Assembly: GCA_950097015.1 (NCBI GenBank)
Contig: CATNEN010000007.1
Span: 9,363,001 to 9,427,000 of the forward strand
Source: Macrostomum hystrix
Taxonomy: Eukaryota > Platyhelminthes > Macrostomidae
Direction: 5' to 3'
DNA length: 64,000 bases
Both the position numbers and the translations under genes were made by a program. Positions within the stretch are counted from its first letter, which is position 1. Each line of letters begins with the position of its first letter. Under the pieces are notes generated by a model. That model ran no database searches, was not told the origin of the DNA, and saw only the letters and a list, made by a program, of their open reading frames with translations. Shown one piece after another: positions 34,855-48,620 of this stretch.

Positions 34855-37800
34855 ATGGACCGAGATAACATTGACATGACCGGCTATCGCCAGCACAACC
34901 GCGTGCAGCCGGTGGGTCCCGAACTCGGCGATCAGCCCGCGCATGGCACTGTGGCCGAGGAGGACGCCGCTTCGACCGATCAAAGTAGCCGCAGGCGGGA
35001 CAGGAAGCACCGGCACAGGAAGCACCGGCACCGAAGCAGAGTGCGCCGCGAATTCGAGGAGGAGGAAGACTCCGGCGCCAGCGCCGCGGCCTCAACAGAT
35101 GTTGTCGACGCGAGCGAAGCCGACACAGTCAGACTGCGGTCAGCTGCTGCAGACAATGCGGCTTTCAGCGGCGGCGACTCAACGACAAGCAAAGTGGAAG
35201 TGGGGGGCTCATCTGGCCATCAGTCCTGGTCCCAGCATTCGAATAGTCATAATCAACCGCCACCGCTGCAGCAGCCGACGCGGTTCGGTGCCACGGTGGA
35301 GCCCACCGACCCATTGGATATGGAAATTTCTTGCGTGAGTCTGTGCTTTGCTTTTTTCCGCTTCGCCTATAAAACAATGCCCTTCGCCCCTTCGCCTAGC
35401 ATTCACTGAGTCCGCTATGACGGCCTCTCCTTGCAGGGCGAGCCAGAGATGCTTCAGCAGCAGACGTTGGACGAGTTCGTCAGGCAGAACATCAGCATGC
35501 GGATCTGCGGAAAGTACATCCCCAACAAGGCCGAGTGAGTTTGGAACGCACTGTTTAGAACTATATTGTACAATATAGTTGAGAGCTTATAATTGTGATT
35601 AGGAATTGAATAAGATTGAATATCGAACGTCTTCATCGAGCTCTGATTGTATCAGTGGATTGAGGCTAGAAGTGCACGCGCCTCTAAAAGCTACTTTCGC
35701 ACCGAAAAAAAAAATTAACGTGGCTAGATTTATTGAATAGTTGCCTCCCTGACATATCGCAGCCTGATATTTTCCCTGATCGCCCCCTCAGCGCCTCAGT
35801 TTGTCACTGCAACCGGTCGCCCCAGTGGCACCGGGACCAGGGCATCCCGGTGGATTTGACGCCGCCACCGCAGCAGCAGCCGAAGGAGAAGTGGCGGACA
35901 GAGAGCTGTGCCCGGGTGGTGCCCACCAACGCCTGCGCCCGCATGAGACTGCAGGGCTTCGGCCGGCGCGGAGAGCGGCACAAGCCGCATGTGAGTCGGG
36001 CGCAAAATCATCGCCTGGTCTGATAGCTAAACAGTTCCGACCTTTCCGATTAGGGGGGGGCGCAACTACTGGGGGGGGCGCTACTACCAGGGGGCGCGAC
36101 ATATTTTTTTCAGCCGATTAGGAGGGCCATGGCCCCCCTTGCCACCCCCCCTTGGCTACGCCCCTGCCCATATGTCAGTAGGATTGACAGACGAAGAGGT
36201 CAATCAGCTGGCGATTTGCACTAAAGCATTTGGTGAATATTTCACTTAGCAACTTCAAATAGAATGACGGGCACTATCTTAGCCAATAAAACCTTAAGTT
36301 TTCTTCCTTCCTTCTGCAGTACATTCGCATCGACTCTGAGACCCGCGACTTTGACGCCCTGTGGGAGCTGATGACGAGCCCGAAGTACTGGGCCCTGCCG
36401 CTGCCCGACCTCGTGCTTTCTGTGAACGGCGGCGCCAAGAAGATGGAGAAAATGTCCGCCAAGCTGCTCAAGAAGGTCAAGCTGGGACTCACCAAAGTAG
36501 CCAGCGGAGTCAAGAGTGAGTTGCTGGCTGGGCTGGGCTGGGCTCTGCGACTTGTCGATCGTTTTCTCAACTTCTGGCGATCGAGTAGTCACCGGACACT
36601 AAAGTATATCGTTAAAAAATAACCAGCCGGTGATAGATCAACGTGTTAAACAGCCATGCCTAATAGACTTCAGTTTAAAACATCCGTACATGAGCACTAT
36701 GTCATTATCGCTATTAAGCAAGATTCCATAGTTTGAGTCCATTCCAATCGGTCGACAAAAAATCACAGCGAATGCCTCTTTTATGCCTGCTGTCCAACAT
36801 TTCGCAGCCGCGTGGATCCTGACCCCCGGCTTCAACCTGGGCTGCAGCCAGCTGGTCGGGCAGGCCATCCAGGAGTACAACTTCGCTGGTGCAGGCCGGC
36901 AGATCTGGGTGATCGGAGTGTGCTCATGGGGCGCCGTGTACAACAGGGAGTGCCTGGAGATCACAGGAGCCAACGTGAGTTCTCCTCCTACTCCAACCTT
37001 CTACTTCCTTTAGCAACTTTGTACTTCAGTTTTGGCAGGTACAGCAGCAAAACAAATTAATTTCGCAACATTCACAAAATTGGCAGGACCAGAAATTGCA
37101 ATACAAATTACTCACCTCCAGCTGCAGAGGAGAGCCGAGCAGATGAACACTGTCGAGTACGCGAACTGCGCTGAAAACCCGGGTCGAGGCCAGGCTGCCA
37201 TCGAGCCGAACCACACGCACTTCATCTTCTGCGACGACGGCACTCTGCGCTACTTTGGCACCGAGATCGACTTCCGTGCCGAGTTTGAGCAGTACGTTGT
37301 CACCAAGCTTAAATCGCTGGTCAGCGATGTGAAGGACGCGTTCAACCCGCCTGTTGTCCAGCTTGTCATCGAGGGAGGAAAGAAGGCCGTGCTCATGGCG
37401 GGTGAGTCGGTATTATAATGAGCGCATTGAACAGAAAACCGTAAACCACTGACTACTAAAGTAGTCTAACTATCTAGCTAACTAACTAGCTAACTATCTA
37501 GCTAACTATCTAGCTAACTATCTAGCTAACTATCTAGCTAACTATCTAGCTAACTATCTAGCTAACTATCTAGCTAACTATCTAGCTAACTATCTAGCTA
37601 ACTATCTAGCTAACTATCTAGCTAACTATCTAGCTAACTATCTAGCTAACTATCTAGCTAACTATCTAGCTAACTATCTAGCTAACTATCTAGCTAACTA
37701 TCTAGCTAACTATCTAGCTAACTATCTAGCTAACTATCTAGCTAACTATCTAGCTAACTATCTAGCTAACTATCTAGCTAACTATCTAGCTAACTATCTA

Positions 37801-40800
37801 GCTAACTATCTAGCTAACTATCTAGCTAACTATCTAGCTAACTATCTAGCTAACTATCTAGCTAACTATCTAGCTAACTATCTAGCTAACTATCTAGCTA
37901 ACTATCTAGCTAACTATCTAGCTAACTATCTAGCTAACTAACTGGCGAACTAACTGGCGAACTAACTGGCGAACTAACTGGCGAACTAACTGGCGAACTA
38001 ACTACTAGTGGTGCTTGTCAAAAACCAAAACTCTAAACTGTGAAAATTTTAAACGCCGCTTCGCACCGTAGGCAAGGGCGCGGAGGCGGGTACCCCGGTG
38101 ATCACGGTGCAGGGCTCTGGCAGAGCGGCCAACGAGCTGGCCTTCTTCCGCAACATCCGCAGCCTCCACCGAGGCGCTGATGATAAATTTGTGTGCCGAA
38201 AAATCAAGGAGATGCTGGAGCATTACGATTCCCAGTGGCACTGCAACGAAGCCGAGTCGGCGGAGATCACTCAAGTGAGACAAGAGCCCTGGATACTCCG
38301 AGCTTATATTCCGTTTCTGTTTTTGCTACTTCTTGCCATAAAAAAAGTTTTTTTCTGTTTGGCATGAAAAAAGTATTTTGCTTTGCTCGTATTTGCTCAT
38401 GTCTGAACATATTTGCGTAGTGTAATGATAATAGCAATCACAGAAAAATAAAATCACTGCTCTCAGATGCTGCTGCAGTTCTCCAAAGAAGACCCAGCTG
38501 CCAAGTTCGACAGCAGCATGCTGTCCGTGTACAACCCTGAGCTGGACGAGGACATGGCCAAGACCATCCTGTACACATTCTTTAAGCACAAAGACTACAA
38601 GAACAGCACAATGACGCAGGTGAGAGTACAAGGCCTTCTTCTCGTGTTGCTAATAGACTGTCGTCAAAACTTTTTCTGAGAGATGTACTATAACGAAAGT
38701 CAGCCATTTTCAATGGCAAAGTTTCTTTTCCATCACGAATCGTCAGAGTCAATCCAATATGCGACAACAAGCACTTTGAACACCGCAATCACATCGAATC
38801 CAGGTGCGCCTGTGCATGGCCTGGCATCGGGCGGACATCGCCGCAGCCGAGATATTCGCCGAGGCGCGCAAGTCCAAGTGGAAGGACATGAACCTGCAGC
38901 GCGCCATGAAAGAGGCTCTCAACAAGCAGCAGGTGGACTTTGTCAAGCTGTTCCTGGAGCACGGCATCGACCTGTCCAAGTTTCTCTCCATGGAGACGCT
39001 GGCCGAGCTCTACGCGAAGGTTGGCTTACGTCAAACTTTTGCACATCAATTTAGACACGTTAAAAAGAATTCATTGGACAATGAATGCACGCGACTATCG
39101 TTACAGATGTTTCGGTCTGGAACTCAGCAGGCCGAGAGGTTGATGCACAAGCTTGACAGATTTACTGTAAGCCTGCCAGTTGCGATCCAAACCAGATACA
39201 AATGCGCTTTAAATAAGCTTTGTCGATGTGTTCACCTGTGTTAGCTTTCAACTAAAAAGAATATATTGGCCATCCCTCCGCTTCCAGTGCAGTAGTCGCA
39301 CCATAACGCTGTCAGAGATTCAGCAGGCCTCCTGGCAGAAGAATCTGGACCCACATGTGATTCTGCAGGCCGTGAACTCGCTGATCATGGTGTACACCGA
39401 GCACGCAGTTAATGACCTCTATTCGAAAGGCGAGTACCCTAGTATCCGCTCCCAATTTTTCAATAAAAAGTCAAGCAAACAAACTCAAGAATAACTGAAG
39501 CAAATCAGTTCAAATACTCCAGAGAGTCTTGGCGACAACCCGATGAAAAGCGCCTCGCCGCTCGCCCGCCCGCTGGTGCGAGACACGATCTTCCCGCCCT
39601 ACGCCAAGAGCGGCAAGCGATGCTTCAGCTCCCAGGACCTGTTCCTGTGGTCCGTGCTCACGCACAATATTGAGCTGGCCATACTATTTTGGAAGCACGG
39701 GAAGGACCAGATCGGCTCTGCTCTGATTGGCTACTCAATTCTCAAAAATATGGCGCAGGATGCTGGGAAGCGCGGCGAGATGGAAGTCATGGAGCAGCTC
39801 ACGCGGGATGCTCATCGTTTTGAGCAGCTGGCTGTGGGTGTGCTGGAGGAGTGCAATAACGACCGCGCCATCTGTCGCCTGCTCCTGATTCGCAGCCTGC
39901 CCTACTGGAACCAGCAGACTGTGATGGCCATCGCTGATGCCAACCAGTGCATGGACATGCTGTACCAGACTCCCGTGCAGACTGTGCTCACACAGACCTG
40001 GATGGGAGGCGAGTCTTTCTGAATTGTCCATTTGACCAATTTTGTCCATAGGTAAACTAGCCATCTTGTGTAAGCGGAGAATCCCCATTCGAGTCCCAGT
40101 TTCTTACGCGCTGGACTTCAACTCGAGTTTTCTCTCAGGAACTGGGGTGAGAACTTAACGCAACAAACATCTCCTGCAGATCAGAAGACCGTTTTTTGGA
40201 CAACTTGGTTTGGCTAGTTGAAGACATGCCAGTCTCTTGTCTTATCTCTCATGTGTCTCATCTCTCATGTGTCTCATCTCTCATGTGTCTTATCTCTCAT
40301 GTGTCTCATCTCTCATGTGTCTCATCTCTCATGTGTCTTATCTCTCATGTGTCTCATCTCTAATGTGTCTCATATCTCATGTGTCTCATCTCTCATGTGT
40401 CTCATCTCTCATGTGTCTCATCTCTCATATGTCTCATCTCTCATGTGTCTCATCTCTCATTTGTCTCATCTCTCATGTGTCTCATCTCTCATGTGTCTCA
40501 TCTCTCATGTGTCTCATCTCTCTCATCTCACATTTCTACTGTCAATGCGGCCCGCTGTCTTCGTTTAGATTGTCTCTCTGGCCCACCAGATAATAAGTTT
40601 GCCGACCCCTATTCTACTCGTAGTTCAAAATTCGTGGCGTTTCAAGGACAAAATTTCTGTGGTATCCACGATTTTCTATGTTGCTACATATCTGCAGGCA
40701 TGGAAGCCGACACCAGCAACTGGCGGATCGTCCTGTGCATCTTCCTGCCCTTCCTGGTGCCTGCGCTGATCTTTAACAGGTATGGCTCCGATCAGCTGGA

Positions 40801-43800
40801 GGTCGATGACGAGGCCAATAATGGGGCCAGCGGCGAACAGTTTCGGCACATGAACTCCGTGATGAAGGACGTCGAAGTTGTGGACATTCAGGGGCCGCAC
40901 GCCCGAGAAGCCATGGAGGACCTGCAGGTAACTGTTGCCCGTGTAAATCATTATCACATTGAAATTCAAATACCCAACAAAACTGTCGCTAAAGTTATTA
41001 TGAATCGCAAGTCCTTGCCCCCTTATCATTAGATGTCCAAACGCTTTTTTGATGGGACACAGAGAAGCCGAGAATTGCTAGCTGTCTCTCGGCTTGCGAC
41101 GCAAATAAATTTTTTTGCGTCCGATGTTGCCAAGCAACATAGCTGCCGTACCCACTCTGCAGATGCGCTGCCGAGGCCTGGTCTGTCTGGCACATTGAAT
41201 GTCGCCCTGGCCCAGTTTCTCTAGCCCGCCTATTCACAATCGCACGGCTATTTTTAGGTTTAGTTTGAAGCGCTGCTTAGTTGCATATCACGGTCTCAGG
41301 ATCAACTTTGCTTGCTCACTCTTTTTGCTCTTAAACTGTCCACAATTACCGACAACCATCTTGCGAAAACCTTTTTAGTGGGCCGATCAGGCTTGACCCG
41401 CTTCCAAGCGTGAGCTTTATGCTGGAACCGACTTTTGCTTTCTAATTCACACGTAATCCGAAAGAGTTGTGCAATTTTGCATTTAATGCTTGTTGTGGAA
41501 AATAATATGGAAAATTTTCATTGTCATGTACAAGCAGTTCTGAAAAATGTGTTAAACCAGATCGAGGAGGCCATCTCAGACTTCAACAAGCAGAGCAAGC
41601 GGGAGATGCGCCTCAAGAAGCTGAAGCACCAGCGCCGCGGCTTCCTCACCATGCACTTCTGCACCTCCCTGCTGCTGTTCTACAGCGCGCCCATCTGCAA
41701 GTTCATCCTCAACGTCCTCAGCACCGCCATCTTCCTGCTGTTCTTTTCCTACATCGTTCTGGTGCAGCTGCACCCGACTCAGCGAGAGTGCCCGATCAAT
41801 TCCACCTACTCGACCAGTCCGCCTGCCGAGGTGGAGCCGTACATCAGCTTCCCGCAGCCGCACGGCATTGAGATCTACATGTTCATTTGGGCATTCACCT
41901 TTGTTGTTGAGGAGTTCCGCCAGTTCTTCTCCAAGCAACAGCCTCTGGTGAAGAAGCTGGGAGAGCTGTCTTACTGGGACAAGTTTGACATGGTCATCTC
42001 CATCATGTTCATCCTGTGCCTAGTCCTGCGCCTAACGGTGTCCTGCCAGTACTTCGACTGGGTGAGGGACGCCTACGCCCTGACCTTGGCGTCCTGCTTT
42101 ATTCGCTTCATGCAATTCTACTACCCCAGCCAGTCTCTGGGACCGAAGGTCGTCATGATCATCAACATGGTTAGTGAATTTTTATCAACAAAGTGGCGCA
42201 CTGACGATGAATTTGTAAAGCTATGAACGTGAATTGCAATGATGCCATGCAAATCGTCGATGACGTCGCGGTAAAGCGCTCAGTTTTCACGACCTGGTAT
42301 TCTTTCAGTTAAACGACGTTATTTTCTTCGTGTGCATCCTCGCCGTGTTCCTGCTGGCCTACGGTGTGGCCTACTACTCGCTCGTCACGGATCTCACCTA
42401 CAACTACGTGAACAAGAAGCTGGACTTTAACCAGCTGGCTCGGGGAGTTCTCTACCGGCCCTACTGGCAGATCTACGGCGACCTCGGACTGGATGTTGTG
42501 GACCAGGGTGAGCCTGCTGTCAGTGAGCCTGCTGTCAGTGAGCCTGCTGTCAGTGAGCCTGCGCCTGCTGTCAGTGAGCCCGCTGTCAGTGAGCCTGCTG
42601 TCAGTGAGCCTGCTGTCAGGGGATTAATGAACCCAATTCCTTTGGTCTGTTTTATCATGTACATCAGGGCTCGGCAAACTTAATAGCGTGCGGGCCACGG
42701 AGAGAACCTAAATGGCGACAGCTGGCCGCATTAACTGTAGGAGTATGAGAACGGGTGAGATGAGACACGGGATGGATAAGATAGATAAGAGATAAGACAG
42801 GGGAGAAAGGAGATAGAGAAGAGATGAGACGGGAGAGAGACGGGAGACACGGGAGCGATGAAACTCTCCACCTCCAGATGAGAGAGAGAGGAGACAGGAT
42901 ACTGTTGGAAGGGGCAACGGGCCGGATTTGGGAGCATCGAGGGCCGCATCTGGCCATCTTGCCGACCCTTTATGTAGAATACATACAGCACAAAGCCATA
43001 TGCTGCAGGAACCAGCGTTGGCGGTGCCAGGAACTGGCTTGTCATTGTCCTGCTTGCCGTGTACATGCTGGCCACTAATGTGCTGCTCATCAACTTGCTC
43101 ATCGCCATGTTTGGGTGAGCATGGGATTAGCCTCTGCTGTCGTTCTGGAATGCCAATACAAAAGCGCATACCTTTGTATTTTTTGTCGCTGTCATGGTAA
43201 CAATTTACTCTGACAGGCACACATTCGAGAAGGTGCAGTCCGAGTCCAACAAGTACTACGCCTTCATCCGGTTCGAGCTCATCTACGAGTACTACACCCG
43301 GCCAGTGCTGCCGCCGCCGCTGGTGTTCATTCCGCACATCTGGCGCCTCATCTGTTGCATGCGGCACAAGTGCTGCAACGGCGGCTGCCAGACCGATGGT
43401 TCAAAAAATAGGAAATTCGACGAATTTTGTAAGTTCCCTTTGAAGACTTCAAACTACACTTACAGTGCCACCGTACTTCTCTGAGTATAAATATTAATTT
43501 GTACTAAAGTGCAATGCCATTATTTCTCTATCGTCTCGCACAGCAATGGAACTAACCTTACGGGAGCACCAGAGGCTTTCGGCCATCGAGCAGCGGGCCA
43601 CGGACCGCTATCTGAGCCGTTGCCATGACGACGAGGGCGGCTCTGCTACTGCTTCCGGCACCGCTGGCGATGATCTGGCTGGCTATTTCGACGAGGCCAA
43701 CGATGGCGGCGACGCGGAGCAGAACGAAGTCAAGGAGAAGTTTCAAGAGCTTGAGTAAGGGCTCTAGGACATTTTCTGATGACTCACATAAACCTTCGCC

Positions 43801-44015
43801 CTCCATCCTCTTCCATCTCTTCCATTCTCTTCCATTCTCTTCCATCCCAGTCAATGTCATATATTCTTGCCCCTTGCAGTTGTACATCCTGTGCCCTTGC
43901 CTTCTTTCGACCAATTTTCAGGGAAAGATTCGGCAGAATGGAAGAGAAGATGCAGTCGGTGGTGGAGAGCAACGGCAAACTGCTGCAGCTGCTGGAACAC
44001 CTGAGCTTCAGGTGA
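34855..44015 (+). CDS. TRPM-like: TRPM-family cation channel, copy A (19 exons)
   Basis: Exons: 34855-35334, 35437-35534, 35792-35990, 36320-36515, 36808-36974, 37128-37401, 38072-38274, 38467-38619, 38804-39019, 39107-39166, 39288-39429, 39523-40008, 40698-40927, 41561-42169, 42309-42507, 43009-43114, 43217-43428, 43544-43754, 43922-44015. Phases agree; product 1444 aa. The N-terminus is basic and low-complexity. It is followed by the TRPM homology region (about 165-890: VLSVNGGAKKM, AWILTPGFNLGCSQLVGQA, HTHFIFCDDGT). Six membrane segments (about 970-1275) follow, with pore helix and filter YRPYWQIYGDLGLD. S6 is VLLINLLIAMFG, the post-S6 TRP region EYYTRPVLPPPL, and a short coiled coil forms the end. 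There is no Nudix or kinase domain. Closest in layout to TRPM2/TRPM8-type channels. Two introns (after exons 11 and 12) appear to use GC donors. AATAAA lies at 44134. Confidence 0.93.
36040..36167 (-). mobile_element. DNA-transposon/MITE end in TRPM A intron 3
   Basis: Read on minus it begins CAGGGGCGTAGCCAAGGGGG and continues through runs of G with short gaps. Such CAGGGGCGTAGCC termini are common in non-autonomous DNA transposons of many invertebrates. The other end is not evident, so this may be a solo or truncated copy. Confidence 0.55.
37455..38005. repeat. 12-bp minisatellite in TRPM A intron 6
   Basis: Roughly 40 nearly perfect copies of ctatctagctaa, then a few ctaactggcgaa variants. 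The same intron in copy B (56291-56480) has only two or three units of each type, so the array grew (or shrank) after the duplication. Confidence 0.95.
40215..40610. mobile_element. hAT-like MITE end with internal 16-bp minisatellite, TRPM A intron 12
   Basis: About 18 copies of tctcatctctcatgtg lead into a unique block (gtcaatgcggcccgctgtct). It ends in AAGTTTGCCGACCCCT, the reverse complement of the AGGGGTCGGCAAACTT termini known from Charlie-like hAT elements. It is homologous in reverse orientation to the element at 42665-42970. The opposite terminus is missing. Confidence 0.7.
42508..42620. repeat. 15-bp array starting at the exon 15 donor, TRPM A
   Basis: Seven units of gtgagcctgctgtca (one 21-bp variant) begin with the first base of the intron. 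Each unit repeats the donor-like GTGAGC, and the array reads in frame with the exon as EPAVS repeats. Copy B has ten units. Confidence 0.93.
42665..42970 (+). mobile_element. hAT-like MITE, TRPM A intron 15
   Basis: The left end, cagggctcggcaaact, and the right end, ttgccgaccctt, form an imperfect terminal inverted repeat, with ggcc-rich blocks just inside both ends. The interior holds diverged gagatgagac-type repeats. The two flanks share about 6 of 8 bases, a possible old 8-bp target duplication. The same insertion is at 61100-61406 in copy B, so it predates the gene duplication. Confidence 0.7.
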
Positions 44016-44133
44016 AACACCTGACTCTGCCTGCGTATAGATAAAGCCTTTCTGTTTATCACAGTGTTTGGCATTATCTGACAATCACAAAATGGTCAGG
44101 GCGGTGTCTGATCTGACTTTCTAATATATTTAG

Positions 44134-44139
44134 AATAAA
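44134..44139 (+). terminator. Polyadenylation signal AATAAA, TRPM A
   Basis: AATAAA about 120 bp after the stop codon. The aligned hexamer in copy B (62559-62564) is AAAAAA. Confidence 0.55.
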
Positions 44140-47100
44140 TTTACTAAAAAAGTTTCAAGTGTCCGTCTGCCGATAAAATGCACTCTCTGTACTAGATTTA
44201 TTGTTGATACCTGACAAATGCTACGTAATGAGCAGTGCTCAGTGGCTTGTAACTTCAGCAAAAAGTTTTTCCCAATCAACTTAGAAAGTGTAATTTTCCG
44301 CTCACTAAGTTTATGCCTGCGAAATCAGCCAAAAACAGACACACAAAGGTTATTGGATATATTTTTACCTGCTTTGTTTCGCCCTGATAATGTACTTTTA
44401 CATGTTTACCTTTCCGCCTGAACGTAAGCTGCCCCTCGGTATAGTCATTTTGGAGCTGCAGAGTCTCATAACTCAGAGCCGCTGGTCAAAGCAGGACTGC
44501 CAGCCATTGCATTGATATTCTATTTACTCGAATCAGTTGTTATACATTTTTTGAGATTTTACATATTCTGAGCACAGTCCATTCCGCTCACTTTTGAGCC
44601 GATAATTATTTTTACCTTTGGACCAGACAGAACTCGCTCAGTCTTGTTTCCTACAGCTGCAGCTGCAGGTGTCAGGTGCTAGTAAAATTGCTCTTGGTTT
44701 TTTCTGTAAATCCTCACGGCTTTCGAGTTAAAATTTTCTGCTGTAGAAATGGTAGTAAGTCTCGTTGCCTTCCTTAACAAGTTAACGCGTGTCAAAACAG
44801 AAAAAAAACTCTTGTTTTAGAAATGCTTAGGCATTTTATTGTATTTTTTAATATCAAATGATTACTTTACATGTAAGCTCTAACATGCATTGTGCAGTTC
44901 AGTCTAAGAAAACCCTTGTTTATTTTCCATGTAAACCTTTTACGCCTTCTTGTTCGTATTAGCTTCTTTCGTGAGCTTTTTTGTGATTTGGACTTTTCAG
45001 AATCGCCTCAAATACATGTAAATCGATGGTAGCGTCTCTTCTTAGATATATTTTTACCCCCTCCCCTATTTAATTCCAGCTGATTCAAAGTACGCGACTT
45101 TTTTGTATTCTCCTCCTTTCAGTGGGCTGAGTGGCAGAGCAGACTTTCGCCTTTCGCTCCAAATGTCCCTTGCTGAGCTCGATTCGATCTCCGGCGAGGC
45201 CAAATGAATTTGTGGCGCAGTCATGACTCCTAGAGAAGGCTTGTGGGTTTTCTTACTATATTACGTCCATAAGGGCAAACTTCAAAGGACACAATGAGAT
45301 TGTACACTGCCAGACAATGAGAAAGTCAAGCAGACGTTTAGTATGTGCTAGCGTACAGTATCCGTGTGCATGTATGCTCAGGAGTCATCGGAATGGGCAC
45401 AATATTGCCTCCTCTCGTTGATTGCGGGCCAACTGTCACAAAATAAGCCTGATCCCACAGCAAAAAGATAAATATTTAGATAGATATACCTCCCTGTCTG
45501 AAACAAGTATGACAGAAATTTTTTATGTTTTAATTTTGTATGTACCAGTAATCACTGATTCAATATTCGATTTGATTCAAATGCTTACTCTCACAAAACA
45601 ACTGCGAATTTGACTAAATTGGTGATGACTACAAGTTTAGCGCCATCCGCTGAAACCTAAATTCAGTAATCACCCTCATTCAGCAAACTATTCCCTGATT
45701 GTCCCCTCATTCAGCCAATAATGCCCAATTTTATAATCCTGTCATTTAGACATATCCCTTAATTAAGCAACTAATTATTTCATCAAAAGATTATTATCCC
45801 CTTGTTAAGCCCGTCTAATCCTATTTCTGGTGGAGATAAGCTCAATAAATTGCACGCCCAGAGCGTACCCTAGCATTATGATTTGTAGAGTGCGTCCAGA
45901 GGTTTCTCTAGCGTCCTAGTCTTGCACCTTCCAATGAACTACGTCTGCATCGCTCTCAGGTCGTGAGATGCGAAGGGCGCGGTGATCAGAACACCCTAGC
46001 GCATACCCCACTCCATCCGCAAATCGATGAATTGCACAGCAGTCTAGTGGTTCCTGCGTCGAATCGTGATACTGCTGTCAATTTTTTTGCTGACCGCTAT
46101 ATATATCTATGACGTTTCTTGCTTGGCAATCCGCAAATTACTGGTTTAAACAAAATGAAACGGTTATGTCTTCGCTTCGTGATTTTTAAGCCATATGCTT
46201 AATTTTTATTTACTTTTATATATACTATTTTCATTCTAAACAAGTATTTATTCCTACATTTATTGTATTTTTTTGCTTAATACGTTACACAGTAACGCTT
46301 AAACATAGATTTCTGGCACCTTTTAACTTTGATAAGTATGCTTGTTTAACGCAAAGATTGGCGCATATATGTCATAATCGTTGTGTTTTGCAAGTTGAGC
46401 TAGGGGCATATTCACAATTCCCCTTTACTTATATTCATAAAATACCTTACTTTGCCTTACTTACTTTATCGTACGAACCAACATTTTCTACCTATTTTGG
46501 TAGTTCCAAAAATATAAATTTTAATAAAACCGCATAATTACACGACTGCATAGATTTTTCAGTTAGATTTAGAATAAACTTCTTACACCATTGATCTATT
46601 TATAAGACAGAAATTTATGTCTCATTTCATGATTTTGTACCTTGGAGTTCGCGTCGATGAAAATAATATAACGGACGTACCACTAATCCATACTAATATC
46701 TCTATTTAGTTAAATGATGAAATTATACGAGCTATATGTACATATATATGTTTTTAGTTATATTTAACATGTCAGTTATTTTTTAGAAGTGAATTTGTTT
46801 TCGGTATCATAACAATATTTTGGCCATTGGGTTCAAGTAATAATATCTTATTACTAATTAAATATCAAACAAGAACGAACTACAGTTGTCTTAAATTGAT
46901 TGGTAAAGTTAGTCAAAACATCAGAAAAAAATAATAGGAACAACTGCTCGTTAATTTCTAAAATTTAGCTATCTGATCCTCCGCTAATAAGAAAATGACA
47001 TAAACAAGCCTATAAAAATGGGACCGAAAATTCTAAATATGCGGCAGATTAAATTTGCATTTGCTCTTTTAGACCGCATGGATAAAAATTTAGTTTGCAA

Positions 47101-47697
47101 TACTTTGTATATTTTCCATTTTGTCCTTGTTTTTGTGTAGCTGAGCTGAAATTCAAGTTGGTTTTCATGAATCCATTGTGCCCGAGGAATGTGATAAGCC
47201 ATAAATTTCACTGAAGGAAACCAGAAGCAATTTTAATCGAATAATTTAAATATAGTCAACTAAGCTCTCAATTTAATAGATTATAATTTTCAAAACTATA
47301 GCTTTATTGATAAAAAAGCAAGAACAAATGAAGCATTTTCCTTGAACCTTGACTGAAATTCAATGTATTTCATAGGCTCCAAATTTTACGATTGCGTTAA
47401 AATTCACAACGCCAGATTCCCTGGATCCTAAAAGCACTGCGGAATAAGATCTTTGCGTTGGAACAAGCATTCGCCAGAGTGAACCATGACCTAAATATAT
47501 CGTCATTGTGAGACAAATATTTAGGCTTGTGAAAGCTTTAGTGCTGAAGTCTGAAGCAAAATCTAGCTTTCGACATTGTGACAAAAGAAGTTGACGAAAG
47601 AACTCCGCTTGTTGCAGAAATAATATCAGAGAATTATTTCTTCATTTTTATTATTGAATCGACTTTTACCGGAAACTGGCTGTCAGCCTTCAGCTCA
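44140..47697. other. Intergenic between TRPM copies
   Basis: No gene seen. Up to at least 45578 the sequence is nearly identical to 62565-64000 after copy B, so this flank belongs to the duplicated segment. From about 45600 to 47640 the DNA is AT-rich and has only short frames. Confidence 0.65.
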
Positions 47698-48580
47698 ATG
47701 GGCGACCAGGAGGACATCGACTTGCCCGGCTACCGCCAGCACATCCGGGTGCAGCCGGTTGGGCCAGACTTCGTGGATCAGTCCGGACCGGACAGGTGAG
47801 GGGGCCGGACTGTCACGCCTGTTGAGTTCCTGTAGTGTGATTGGTGTCTTAGCTTGTTGGCTAGTGGGCCTGGTTGGCAGTCTCATTGGTTGCTATGCAG
47901 ATTGTATCTCTGGCCCATGATTTTTTCATGTATTTGTCTCCTTCACTCCTTGCATTGACGTTCAGAATTAAAAGAAGGCTCGACTTGCTATTTTTTCACG
48001 CATTCATTTCCCCATTGCATACAAATCCACTCGTGGCTTTTGGCTCTGCTAATAAAGTGCCACTGCACTCAGTGCACTCAACGCGTGCTTTAGGGTTGCC
48101 AATGAGCGACTCAATGCCGGTTGCTAAGCGTGGGAAAACCAACAATTATTAGTCCTACTGTGGACACCCCATCACCCTATTCAGACTAGGCAGAAAAGGC
48201 AGCCGTGCGTTGTGGTGTGGAGCAAAAACCCATCAGCAAGTCTGGCCCTGAATCAGAGTAACTGAAAAAATCCTCCGAAACCCAGGTCCGACATGGATGC
48301 CGACGATGCCGCCGCCTCCGCCGATCGAAGCGACCGGAAGCGCGACAGGAAGCACCGGCACAAGAAGCATCGGCATCGGAGTCGACGGAGCCGCGACTTT
48401 GTGGATGACGAGGCCGTTGCCGGAGCCTCAGCCGACGTTGCTGACGTGAATGAAGCCGACACTGTCAGGCTGAGGTCGGCAGCCGCCGACAATGCGGCTT
48501 TCAGCGACCCGTCGACCAAAAAATCTGAAGCTGGAGCCTCAGCAAGCGACGGGCGTCGCTTATTGTCCCACAATCCCAGT

Positions 48581-48620
<40 letters not shown>

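Noticed and set aside
41576-41938. Antisense frame of 120 aa opposite the TRPM membrane exon (also 59960-60322)
   Set aside because: Shadow of GC-rich coding DNA; conserved only because the sense exon is duplicated.
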